8,196 nucleotides of DNA from Acidobacteriota bacterium (lineage in GTDB: Bacteria; Acidobacteriota; Terriglobia; Terriglobales; Acidobacteriaceae), in assembly GCA_021781075.1 (NCBI GenBank), contig JAJXXN010000167.1:1-8196 (forward strand), read 5' to 3'. Shown here in pieces: positions 1-6,032 of the stretch. Below the pieces are notes generated by a model. The model saw nothing but the letters and a program-made list of their open reading frames with translations, was not told the origin of the DNA and did no database searches. A program made the position numbers and the translations under genes. Each line of letters starts with the position of its first letter. The first letter of the stretch is position 1.

Positions 1-1311
1 AATGTCTACAACACCTCATTTCAGAATCCGGCCACATTGACAGCCGAGTCAATCGCGTCCAATGGCAGCTATGCGACATTTCCCTATCCGCAAGGCCTGC
101 CCGCAGAGGCATACATTACCACTATCACCACCGGCTCTGGAACAAACCTGAACACGGTCGGCATGGAACCGTTCTTCATCGCGCACAACGATACGTCGTT
201 CACATCGGCATTCGGCGTGGATGAAGCGGCGCCCGAGGAAACCGTCACCACTACTACAACAGGCCTCCCGCATTGTGGCAGTGGAACAACAAAATCCGTC
301 GTCGGAGGCACGCCACTGCCAATTGTAACTTTGCCAACTTTGGGCAAATTGGCCGTTGGCAGCATGTCAAACCTGATCCCCGTTGGAACTACACCCACAG
401 TTGTGATTGCATACAATCGAACAAAAATCACAACCACCACCAGCGGTGGAACATGCTACACCATGACAACCACTGCCTTTACCGGTGCGCAGGCGGCCTT
501 GGTGGTCAACACAGGCAGCAATAATGTCTCCATCGTGGGCATCGGGCAGGAATATGTGCCATCCGCCACAATCACCGTAGGCAGCCAGCCTGTTGCCGCT
601 GCAATCAATTCGGCGGAAACATTCGCATATGTAGCCAATTATGGCAGCAACACGATCTCCGAAATCAACCTGCAAACCATGCAGGTTTCACGCACCTTGG
701 GCGTGCAAACCCATCCGACTGCGGTCTCGTTCGACGCAAGCGGCAATCTTTGGGTAAGCGGCCAGGGCTTTCTCAGCGAAATCAACCTTACCAACTGGGC
801 GGTGCAAAACACGCTGGCCATTGACGGCACTGTCACCGGCATGACATACGACGCGAAACAAAATGGCTTTGTGGCAGCGGTGCAGAAAAATGGCACGGCC
901 ACTCAGCCGGTGAATGGCATGACGATGAGCGCCCCGGTTTTGTTCAGCCCTTCAAACGATGTTTCCTATTCCACCACCGCGGTCTTCAATACAACAACAA
1001 ATTCAACCACTACGTTGAATGAAACTGGCGACAGCGCGCCCTACTCCTCTTCACCGCTTGCTTCGCAATTGGCGTTTGCGGGGCAAACAGCCTTCAATCC
1101 GCCTACGTACACGTCAACCTACGCGTTGGATGATATTGCAGCCTCGGCCAGTGGCAACTCATTCACCATTTTCACATTGTCAACGGGCAAAGTGCTGTTG
1201 AGCGGTACAACACCCTACCCAATCCGCGGCATCAAGCTCACTTCCGGCATGTTGTACATGACAATGCCGGAGAGCAACTCGCTCATCACTTTGCCGATTC
1301 AACTGCCGTAA
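1..1311 (+). CDS. Secreted YVTN-type beta-propeller protein, 5'-truncated by window edge
   Basis: The frame is open from base 1 to a TAA at 1309-1311, giving 436 visible residues; no stop lies upstream, so the true start is outside the window and the internal TTG at 37 should not be taken as the start. Around visible residues 190-270 the protein reads like YVTN/NHL-type propeller blades: a TITVGSQPVAAAI strand, then AYVANYGSNTISEI, then SFDASGNLWVSG and LSEINLTNW. Such repeats form beta-propellers in surface or exported proteins. The rest is rich in Thr, Ser, Asn and Gly, with two similar Thr-run segments about 60 residues apart, each followed by a cysteine (about visible residues 92 and 152). 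No catalytic motif is visible. Role in binding or surface structure is inference. It lies 48 nt before the PagL-like gene on the same strand, so the two may be co-transcribed. Family assignment is moderately sure; function is unknown. Confidence 0.75.
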   Translation, partial: NVYNTSFQNPATLTAESIASNGSYATFPYPQGLPAEAYITTITTGSGTNLNTVGMEPFFIAHNDTSFTSAFGVDEAAPEETVTTTTTGLPHCGSGTTKSVVGGTPLPIVTLPTLGKLAVGSMSNLIPVGTTPTVVIAYNRTKITTTTSGGTCYTMTTTAFTGAQAALVVNTGSNNVSIVGIGQEYVPSATITVGSQPVAAAINSAETFAYVANYGSNTISEINLQTMQVSRTLGVQTHPTAVSFDASGNLWVSGQGFLSEINLTNWAVQNTLAIDGTVTGMTYDAKQNGFVAAVQKNGTATQPVNGMTMSAPVLFSPSNDVSYSTTAVFNTTTNSTTTLNETGDSAPYSSSPLASQLAFAGQTAFNPPTYTSTYALDDIAASASGNSFTIFTLSTGKVLLSGTTPYPIRGIKLTSGMLYMTMPESNSLITLPIQLP

Positions 1312-1323
1312 TTCATCAACAGG

Positions 1324-1352
1324 GGCGCGGGGTTATACCCCGCGCCAGGAGG
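1324..1352 (+). promoter_or_regulatory. Perfect GC hairpin abutting a strong Shine-Dalgarno
   Basis: GGCGCGGGG (1324-1332), loop TTATA (1333-1337) and CCCCGCGCC (1338-1346) form a perfect 9-bp stem made only of G-C pairs. The next bases are AGGAGG (1347-1352), 7 nt before the ATG at 1360, so the stem ends exactly where the ribosome binding site begins. No T-tract follows, so it is a poor intrinsic terminator. It could protect the 3' end of the upstream message, set relative expression of the two genes, or keep the binding site open by occupying neighbouring sequence. The structure is seen directly; its role is inference. Confidence 0.65.
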
Positions 1353-1359
1353 ATCTTGC

Positions 1360-2094
1360 ATGAAAGTTTTAGCTTCTCTTTTCGTGGTTGTACTTTGCTG
1401 TTTTCCCTCCGTGGTTTGCGGGCAATCCTTTACTTCCTATGATTTCAAATCCAGTTATGCTCTGGATATGACGTATTCGCCGAATTCCAGCCACATATTG
1501 ATCGGAGACGCGGTGGATAGAAAAATTACCACATTGGGATTTGAGTATTCCCGCAACTTGTTTCATTTTGCCGGTATCAAATTTGAATATGCAGGAGAAA
1601 TCAGCCCTCTGTATCGTGAAAATGACCCGACAATTATCGCTCTGAGTGAAACATATAACAATGTAACAACAATATCGCCGCTTTCAGCGCCATCAAGAAC
1701 CATCAATTCACCTACTGGAAGTCAAGGGAACGATTGCGTCACTCATTATCCGGCCTGTGTGCCAGTTTATGGCATACAGGGTCCTGATGAAATTACATAT
1801 GGTTTCGCCACCGAACCATTCGGCTTACGTGCGGTTTTTCTGCCCAAAAAACGAATTCAACCAACATTTATGGCAAACGCGGGTCTTATCATTACACAAA
1901 GATCAATTCCAATTGATGGGGCTGCGTTATTCAATTATCAGTTTTCAATGGGGCCGGGCGTGCAGATTTTCACTAGCCGCAGGACTTCATTGGGGCTTGA
2001 GTATTTTTATCGGCATATCTCAAACGGAAATGCGACAATCAACCCCGGGATCGACCAGGGTGTATTTCGTTTGAGTTTCAAAATGCACCGCTGA
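1360..2094 (+). CDS. PagL-like lipid A deacylase / acyloxyacyl hydrolase family outer-membrane barrel
   Basis: 244 residues. The start is fixed by AGGAGG 7 nt upstream. Residues 1-21 form a signal peptide (charged start, hydrophobic LFVVVLCCF core, probable cleavage near VVCG/QS). The mature protein alternates polar and aromatic residues like a small outer-membrane barrel. Near the C-terminus, YFYRHISNGNATINPGID (215-232) carries the H-x-S-N motif of the PagL/acyloxyacyl hydrolase family (His219, Ser221, Asn222), and GPGVQIF with LGLEYFY form the preceding strands. PagL removes the 3-O-acyl chain of lipid A in the outer membrane. In Pseudomonas PagL a Glu 14 residues after the His completes the triad; here positions +13 and +14 are Asp232 and Gln233, so activity is not assured. 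A long loop (about 85-145) holds Cys126 and Cys133, which could form a disulfide. Codon use is visibly more AT-rich than that of lpxC, suggesting a different history. The fold family is fairly secure, the lipid A substrate less so. Confidence 0.75.
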   Translation: MKVLASLFVVVLCCFPSVVCGQSFTSYDFKSSYALDMTYSPNSSHILIGDAVDRKITTLGFEYSRNLFHFAGIKFEYAGEISPLYRENDPTIIALSETYNNVTTISPLSAPSRTINSPTGSQGNDCVTHYPACVPVYGIQGPDEITYGFATEPFGLRAVFLPKKRIQPTFMANAGLIITQRSIPIDGAALFNYQFSMGPGVQIFTSRRTSLGLEYFYRHISNGNATINPGIDQGVFRLSFKMHR

Positions 2095-2117
2095 GGTAGC
2101 TCGACCTTGGTTCTGCT

Positions 2118-2147
2118 GGATGGGTGCCCATCCTTGAATCATTGTCT
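2118..2147 (+). terminator. Weak intrinsic terminator candidate after the PagL-like gene
   Basis: GGATGGG (2118-2124) and CCCATCC (2127-2133) are perfect inverted repeats 24 nt after the stop codon. A realistic stem is 6 bp with a GTGC loop. It is followed by TTGAATCATTGTCT, which has scattered T residues but no proper T-run, so termination would be weak. Position favours a terminator; sequence supports it only partly. Confidence 0.3.
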
Positions 2148-2153
2148 GATGTC

Positions 2154-2199
2154 AAGTTCCACGAGATCGTTTACAAAATGTTTCGGGACATCCTTTACA
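2154..2199 (-). repeat. Tandem 22-nt motif, possible IS481-type terminal repeat remnant
   Basis: Two imperfect copies (2154-2175 and 2178-2199) repeat with a 24-nt period and match at 16 of 22 positions. The core GA(G/C)ATC(G/C)TTTACA matches at 11 of 13. On the minus strand the copies begin TGTAAAGGATGTCCCGAAAC and TGTAAACGATCTCG, which resembles, from memory, the repeated TGTAAA-type motifs at the ends of IS481-family elements. No transposase, second end or target duplication is visible, and the PagL-like gene starts about 60 nt to the left, so at most a relic remains. The repeat is seen; the IS assignment is a tentative recollection. Confidence 0.35.
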
Positions 2200-2222
2200 C
2201 ATGGAGTTGACTGGAGCTTTTA

Positions 2223-2254
2223 ATCCAGCGAGCGACGATCGTCGCTCGCTGGAT
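2223..2254. repeat. Perfect 32-bp palindrome (REP-like or regulatory)
   Basis: ATCCAGCGAGCGACGA (2223-2238) is followed without a spacer by its exact reverse complement (2239-2254). Outside it, TTTT (2218-2221) can pair with AAAA (2257-2260) across a small internal loop. A CTGGA at 2211-2215 can also compete for the TCCAG at 2224-2228. There is no T-tract on the exit side of either strand, so it is not a classical terminator. A repetitive extragenic palindrome, a protein-binding site or a mobile-element footprint are all possible. Confidence 0.8.
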
Positions 2255-2430
2255 GGAAAAATCGATTTCGCGCATCAACGTGTTGCAGTAGTAAACGAGG
2301 ATGCGATGCTCGCCCCGGCGCAAGCCAACTCGCCCCAATTGCCGAGTATTTCCTCCTCTTCACGCATACTCTTCTCAACCGACAGGTATGCCCATGCGCA
2401 ATCATCCACGCCCGCCGCTCGTTGCTTGCT

Positions 2431-2550
2431 CCCACAGAATCCCTACCGGCTATTCCCTAATCCCTCCGCCCTGTTTACTAAAAAATAAATACCCCCATCC
2501 CCCCCTACACCTCCACCCCCCTATCAAAACAACGGTGAACCACATAACCC
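2431..2550 (+). promoter_or_regulatory. C-rich, G-poor tract; possible rut site or i-motif/G4 region
   Basis: By hand count this 120-nt stretch has 54 C and 8 G on the plus strand. Bases 2474-2533 contain no G at all. C-runs of 5, 7 and 6 lie at 2492-2496, 2499-2505 and 2516-2521. A C-rich, G-poor, unstructured transcript is the kind of sequence Rho loads on, so a Rho-dependent stop for upstream transcription is plausible. The minus strand has matching G-runs that could form a G-quadruplex. Composition is observed; function is inferred. Confidence 0.4.
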
Positions 2551-2589
2551 TGCGCCACAAACGCCTCATTATGTGGCAAAACAGCCACA
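2540..2589 (+). promoter_or_regulatory. Overlapping alternative hairpins in the lpxC leader
   Basis: Three inverted-repeat pairings share bases and so cannot all form at once. CCACATAA (2540-2547) pairs with TTATGTGG (2569-2576). GCCACA (2554-2559) pairs with TGTGGC (2572-2577). The same TGTGGC pairs with GCCACA (2584-2589) across a 6-nt AAAACA loop. Mutually exclusive stems ahead of a gene are typical of attenuators or riboswitch-like leaders, but the same repeats could be a protein operator. Neither the transcription start nor any conserved aptamer is recognised. Confidence 0.35.
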
Positions 2590-2641
2590 CGACAAATTCT
2601 CTATCCTAGCGCTAATCTGATATTTAGAGGATGGAGCAGCG

Positions 2642-3550
2642 TTGTCGCAGAAGGCACATTCGGAACAGACAATTTTGGCGGCGATAGAATTCACTGGCAT
2701 CGGCCTGCACTCCGGCGCGCCGGTTGCGCTGAGGATATTGCCGGCGCCGGCGGGGTCTGGGATTGTGTTTCGCCGCACCGACCTCGACAACTTTGAAATA
2801 CCCGCGACGGGGCGCAACGTGGCGAAGGTGAGTTACGCGACGAGCCTGATGCGCCAGGGCGTGCTCATCTCGACGACCGAGCACCTTCTCTCCGCGCTCA
2901 TCGGCCTCGGCATCGACAATGCGATTCTTGAACTCGACAACCTGGAACTGCCGATTCTCGATGGCAGCGCCTTGCCTTACGTTGAAGCCATCCAACGCGT
3001 CGGCATCCGGGTGCAGCGGCGGAAGCGGGAGTACATCCGCATCCTCGAGCCCGTCGAAGTACGCGAAGGAGAAAAATTCATCGGTGTCTACCCCGGCAGC
3101 GGGTACAAGATCGAATATGAAATAGATTTCCCCGCGCCCATCGGCAAGCAAAGCGCGAGCATCGACCTGGCCGCCAGCATGTATGCGAGCGAGATTGCGC
3201 CCGCGCGGACGTTTGGCTACCAGGCGGATGAGGCGCGGTTGCTTGACATGGGTTTGATCCGTGGCGCAAGCGCGGAGAACGCCATCATCGTTGGCAATGC
3301 CGGGCCCATCAACGGGCCGCTGCGCATGGAGGATGAGTATGTGCGGCACAAGGTGCTCGACCTCATCGGCGACCTGGCGCTTGCGGGGCGGCGGATTGAG
3401 GGCCGGGTGGTGGCCGTGCGGGCAGGGCATGCCATGCATACCGCTCTCGTCTCAAAACTCATGCGCGACCGCTCCACGTGGGAGATGACACACGTTTACG
3501 AGCCTGACGCTCACCCGCTGGGCGCCACGGCGGCGCTGGCGCACGCGTGA
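2642..3550 (+). CDS. lpxC: UDP-3-O-acyl-N-acetylglucosamine deacetylase
   Basis: Zinc enzyme of the cytoplasm that removes the acetyl group from UDP-3-O-acyl-GlcNAc, the committed step of lipid A synthesis. At 302 residues it has the usual family length. Start is TTG at 2642: it is the first possible start after the in-frame stop at 2618, has GGAG 5 nt upstream, and no better in-frame start exists. The two-domain pattern is clear: TGIGLHSG near the N-terminus, STTEHLLSAL with Glu80 (general base) and zinc ligand His81, ELPILDGSA, ARTFGY (188-193) in the second domain, RHKVLDLIGDL with zinc ligands His236 and Asp240, and AGHAMHTAL with catalytic His263. All key residues are present, so it should be active. 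The glycosyltransferase gene follows after 48 nt, suggesting co-transcription. The TTG start and the structured leader may limit expression, which is sensible for an enzyme kept under tight control in other Gram-negatives. Confidence 0.97.
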   Translation: MSQKAHSEQTILAAIEFTGIGLHSGAPVALRILPAPAGSGIVFRRTDLDNFEIPATGRNVAKVSYATSLMRQGVLISTTEHLLSALIGLGIDNAILELDNLELPILDGSALPYVEAIQRVGIRVQRRKREYIRILEPVEVREGEKFIGVYPGSGYKIEYEIDFPAPIGKQSASIDLAASMYASEIAPARTFGYQADEARLLDMGLIRGASAENAIIVGNAGPINGPLRMEDEYVRHKVLDLIGDLALAGRRIEGRVVAVRAGHAMHTALVSKLMRDRSTWEMTHVYEPDAHPLGATAALAHA

Positions 3551-3598
3551 TTGCGGCGCAGCCGCCACTTGCATTGAGGCACGCGATAGACTGAACAC

Positions 3599-4855
3599 AT
3601 GGTTCCGATGATGCCCGAGGGCCCGGCGCGGTGGATGGCCATTGGCACAATGCTGCTTGCGGTTGCGGGCATTGGCTACTATTTTGCGGCGATACTGGCC
3701 GGTTTTATTTACAAGCTCGATCTGCGCGCGGGGATACGCGCGGCGCGGCGAGAAGCACAGCCGGGCGGAAAAAAACAGCAGCCGACGGTGAGCATCCTGA
3801 AGCCGCTCAAAGGCCTGGACCCCTCGATGAGGGAGGCGTTCCGTTCGCATTGCCGCCAGGAGTATGGGGCGGAGTATGAGCTGATCTTCGGCGTGGCGTC
3901 GCTGGATGACCCGGCGGTTGCGGCGGTTGAGGAGTTGAAGAGCGAGTTCCCGTTGGTGCGGATCACGCTGGTTCATGCGCCGGAGCGACTGGGCGCGAAT
4001 GGCAAGGTGAGCACGCTGCTTCAGATGCTGCCAGTGGCGCGGCATGAGGTCATCCTCATCAATGACTCGGATATTTTGGTTTCGCCGCATTACCTTGAGC
4101 GGGTGGCGGCGGCGTTTGCGCGCGCGGACAAGCGCCCGGTGGGGATGGTGACGGCGCTCTATCGTGGGCGTCCGCATGGGACTATCTGGTCGCGGCTGGA
4201 GGCGCTGGGGATAGCGACGGATTTTCAACCGAGCGTTCTGTTGTCGCGGATGGTGGAGGGGGTGAAGTACGCATTCGGGTCGACGCTGGCGGTGCGGCGC
4301 GAGGCGCTGGAGAAGATTGGCGGGTTGAAGCCGCTGGTCAACCACCTGGCGGACGATTATGAACTTGGGAAGCGCATTTATGATGCGGGGTATGCGGTGC
4401 ACATCTGCACAGAGGCGGTGGAGACGGGGATAGCAGCCTATGGCTTGGGCGGTTTTGTCAGCCACCAACTGCGGTGGGCGCGGACGGTGCGCGATGCGCG
4501 GCCCGTGGGTTATGCGGGGCTGCTGGTTTCGCATGGTTTGGCGCTGGCGATGCTGAATGCGGTGGTGAGCGGGTTTAGCCTGGATGCGATTTTTCTGTTT
4601 GTAATGAGTTTTTTTGCGCGGGTTGCGCTGGCGATGGAGGTGGGCGCGGGGATCTTGGGCGACCACGAGGTGCTGCCGGGGCTGCTGCTGCTTCCATTGC
4701 GGGACGGGCTGCATTTTCTTCTTTGGTGCGGGGGATTTTTTGGGCGCAGGATCCACTGGCGCGGGGAGGAATTTGTTCTGCGCAAGGGAGTGCTGGAGAG
4801 ACAGGGCGCGGTGATCATGGCGCAGGGGACTGGTGGGGCCGGAAAATCAAATTGA
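3599..4855 (+). CDS. hpnI: HpnI-type / ceramide glucosyltransferase-like GT21 membrane glycosyltransferase
   Basis: 418 residues. A hydrophobic segment (about 12-37) is followed by a GT-A domain starting PTVSILKPLKGLDPSM (62-77). The acidic motifs of the family are visible: DD at 103-104, the DSD metal-binding motif in INDSDIL (154-160), ADDYELG (251-257), and the QLRW form of Q/RxxRW at 290-293. Three further hydrophobic segments lie at about 305-325, 329-352 and 358-380. This is the architecture of ceramide glucosyltransferases and of HpnI, which transfers N-acetylglucosamine to bacteriohopanetetrol at the inner membrane. HpnI is favoured by overall resemblance, but a ceramide-like acceptor cannot be excluded, and no other hopanoid gene is in the window. 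An in-frame TAG at 3587 makes the ATG at 3599 the earliest start; ribosome binding is weak and ATGs at 3608 and 3611 are alternatives. It sits between lpxC and the Rieske gene, 18 nt before the latter. Confidence 0.8.
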   Translation: MVPMMPEGPARWMAIGTMLLAVAGIGYYFAAILAGFIYKLDLRAGIRAARREAQPGGKKQQPTVSILKPLKGLDPSMREAFRSHCRQEYGAEYELIFGVASLDDPAVAAVEELKSEFPLVRITLVHAPERLGANGKVSTLLQMLPVARHEVILINDSDILVSPHYLERVAAAFARADKRPVGMVTALYRGRPHGTIWSRLEALGIATDFQPSVLLSRMVEGVKYAFGSTLAVRREALEKIGGLKPLVNHLADDYELGKRIYDAGYAVHICTEAVETGIAAYGLGGFVSHQLRWARTVRDARPVGYAGLLVSHGLALAMLNAVVSGFSLDAIFLFVMSFFARVALAMEVGAGILGDHEVLPGLLLLPLRDGLHFLLWCGGFFGRRIHWRGEEFVLRKGVLERQGAVIMAQGTGGAGKSN

Positions 4856-4873
4856 GATGGGAACGACCGGCGG

Positions 4874-6007
4874 ATGTGGCGGGCAAATCATGCTGAGTGG
4901 GGAGAGATGGCACATCAACAGACGACGAGCGAGTTGGGCGAGCTGATTCCAGGGCCGACGGCGACGCTGATACATGATGAGTGGTACCCGGCGCTGCGGA
5001 CTGAGGTGTTGCGTCCGCGGAAAATGACCAAGGTGGTGCTGCTTGACATACCGATGGTCATCGGGCGCAAGGAGTCGGGCGAAGTGTTTGCCATGCGCGA
5101 CAACTGCCCGCACCGCGGCATTCCATTGAGCGCAGGCTGGTTTGACGGCCAACAGGTACGCTGCCGGTATCACGGTTGGGAGTTTGAGCCCTGCTCCGGC
5201 CAATGCACACAGATTCCCTCCTTGACGAGCCGCGACACATTGGACCCGAAAAAGATTTATGCCACGGCCTTCCCGTGCGTGGAGCGTGATGGGCATGCGT
5301 GGGTGTATGTGCCGAGCCCCGGCATGGGGCGAGTAGTGGATGCGGCGAAGTTGAAGCCCGTGCCGGAGCTGGTGAAATTTGGCGGGCGATACCGCTTTGC
5401 GCACCTTGAGGCATTTTTGCCGTTGAATATTGACCACGGGATTGTGGGTTTGATGGACCCGGCGCATGGGCCGTTTGTTCATCAGGCGTGGTGGTGGCGG
5501 ACGGAGACGAGCATCCGGGAGAAGACGAAGCGCTTTGAACCCATCCCAGAGGGATTTCGCATGAGCGCGCACGCGCCGAGCGGCAACTCCGCGCCGTATA
5601 AACTGTTGGGTGTTTACGGGCACCCGGTGGAGACAACGATTGATTTTGTCCTGCCGAACCGCAGGACGGAGCAGATCCGCTGCGGCGACAAGTGGTTCAG
5701 CAGCTTGACAACAGTCACGCCGGTGACCAGTTCCACATGCAGGATTGATGTGATAGCGGCATGGAATGTTTTTTACCGTGTGCCATTTGTGGTGCCGGTT
5801 GCGAAGTATTTTGGGCGGATGTTTGTTGCACAGGATGTGCGTACAATGATTGAGCAGGGCGAGGGGTTGAAGCAAAACCCCGGCTTGATGCTGATTGACG
5901 ATGCGGACAAGCCGGCCAAGTGGTACTTTGGATTGAAGCAGGCGCGGCTTGAAGGCTCCGGAAGGCACCCGCTCGATGGGCCGGTGGAGTTACGGTGGAG
6001 AAGCTGA
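4874..6007 (+). CDS. Rieske-type non-heme iron oxygenase (ring-hydroxylating/PaO-like), substrate unknown
   Basis: 377 residues from the ATG at 4874. An in-frame ATG at 4907 (MAHQQTTSEL) directly follows GGGGAGAG, which is close for a ribosome site, so it is a credible alternative start. The N-terminal Rieske domain has C78-P-H80-R-G and C97-R-Y-H100-G-W, the complete Cys2His2 set for a [2Fe-2S] cluster. The catalytic domain has D195-x2-H198-x4-H203 in GLMDPAHGPFVH, matching the bridging Asp and two iron-binding His of naphthalene dioxygenase-type enzymes, and Asp321 in AQDVRTMIEQGEG is a likely third iron ligand. Such enzymes use O2 and electrons to hydroxylate, demethylate or desaturate aromatic rings, sterols or other lipids. 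No ferredoxin or reductase is encoded here, so electrons must come from elsewhere. Tight linkage to the glycosyltransferase suggests a lipid substrate; this is inference. There are no membrane-spanning segments as strong as those of its neighbour. Confidence 0.88.
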   Translation: MWRANHAEWGEMAHQQTTSELGELIPGPTATLIHDEWYPALRTEVLRPRKMTKVVLLDIPMVIGRKESGEVFAMRDNCPHRGIPLSAGWFDGQQVRCRYHGWEFEPCSGQCTQIPSLTSRDTLDPKKIYATAFPCVERDGHAWVYVPSPGMGRVVDAAKLKPVPELVKFGGRYRFAHLEAFLPLNIDHGIVGLMDPAHGPFVHQAWWWRTETSIREKTKRFEPIPEGFRMSAHAPSGNSAPYKLLGVYGHPVETTIDFVLPNRRTEQIRCGDKWFSSLTTVTPVTSSTCRIDVIAAWNVFYRVPFVVPVAKYFGRMFVAQDVRTMIEQGEGLKQNPGLMLIDDADKPAKWYFGLKQARLEGSGRHPLDGPVELRWRS

Positions 6008-6032
6008 AAATCAACGGCATCCAATAAATTCA

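Larger units (their letters stand above)
2095..2641. other. Non-coding intergenic region with several repeats before lpxC
   Basis: This 547-nt stretch has no reading frame with a recognisable product or a good ribosome binding site. From left to right it holds a short hairpin after the PagL-like gene, a 24-nt-period tandem motif, a 32-bp perfect palindrome, a C-rich G-poor tract with three short ATTCCCTA-like direct repeats (2438-2445, 2452-2459, 2459-2466), overlapping inverted repeats, and an 8-bp palindrome TAGCGCTA (2607-2614). I searched 2470-2641 for a sigma-70 promoter for lpxC and found no convincing pair; TATCCT (2602-2607) and GATATT (2619-2624) are possible -10 boxes, but neither has a good -35. 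Confidence 0.7.

Noticed and set aside
2099..2113. CTCGACCTTGGTT shared with the rmuC end of the window near 8160-8172
   Set aside because: A 13-base match is about what chance gives in a window this size.
2201..2488. Small plus-strand frame of about 95 codons in the intergenic region, and a minus-strand one at 2220-2435
   Set aside because: Both run through the palindrome, lack a clear ribosome binding site and show no recognisable protein features.
2648..2663. 16-base identity CAGAAGGCACATTCGG shared by lpxC and the secreted-protein gene (6689-6704)
   Set aside because: It is read in different frames in two unrelated genes, with no extension of similarity on either side, so chance is the simplest explanation.
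4609..4615. T7 run in the glycosyltransferase gene as a phase-variation tract
   Set aside because: It simply codes for Phe-Phe in a membrane segment and is short for a phase-variable homopolymer.
3452..4756. Long minus-strand open frame opposite lpxC and the glycosyltransferase
   Set aside because: It mirrors a GC-rich gene on the plus strand, has low-complexity Arg/His/Pro/Gln-rich translation and no recognisable domain.
4847..5968. Long minus-strand open frame opposite the Rieske gene
   Set aside because: It is antisense to a gene with complete catalytic motifs, and its own translation shows no family signature.
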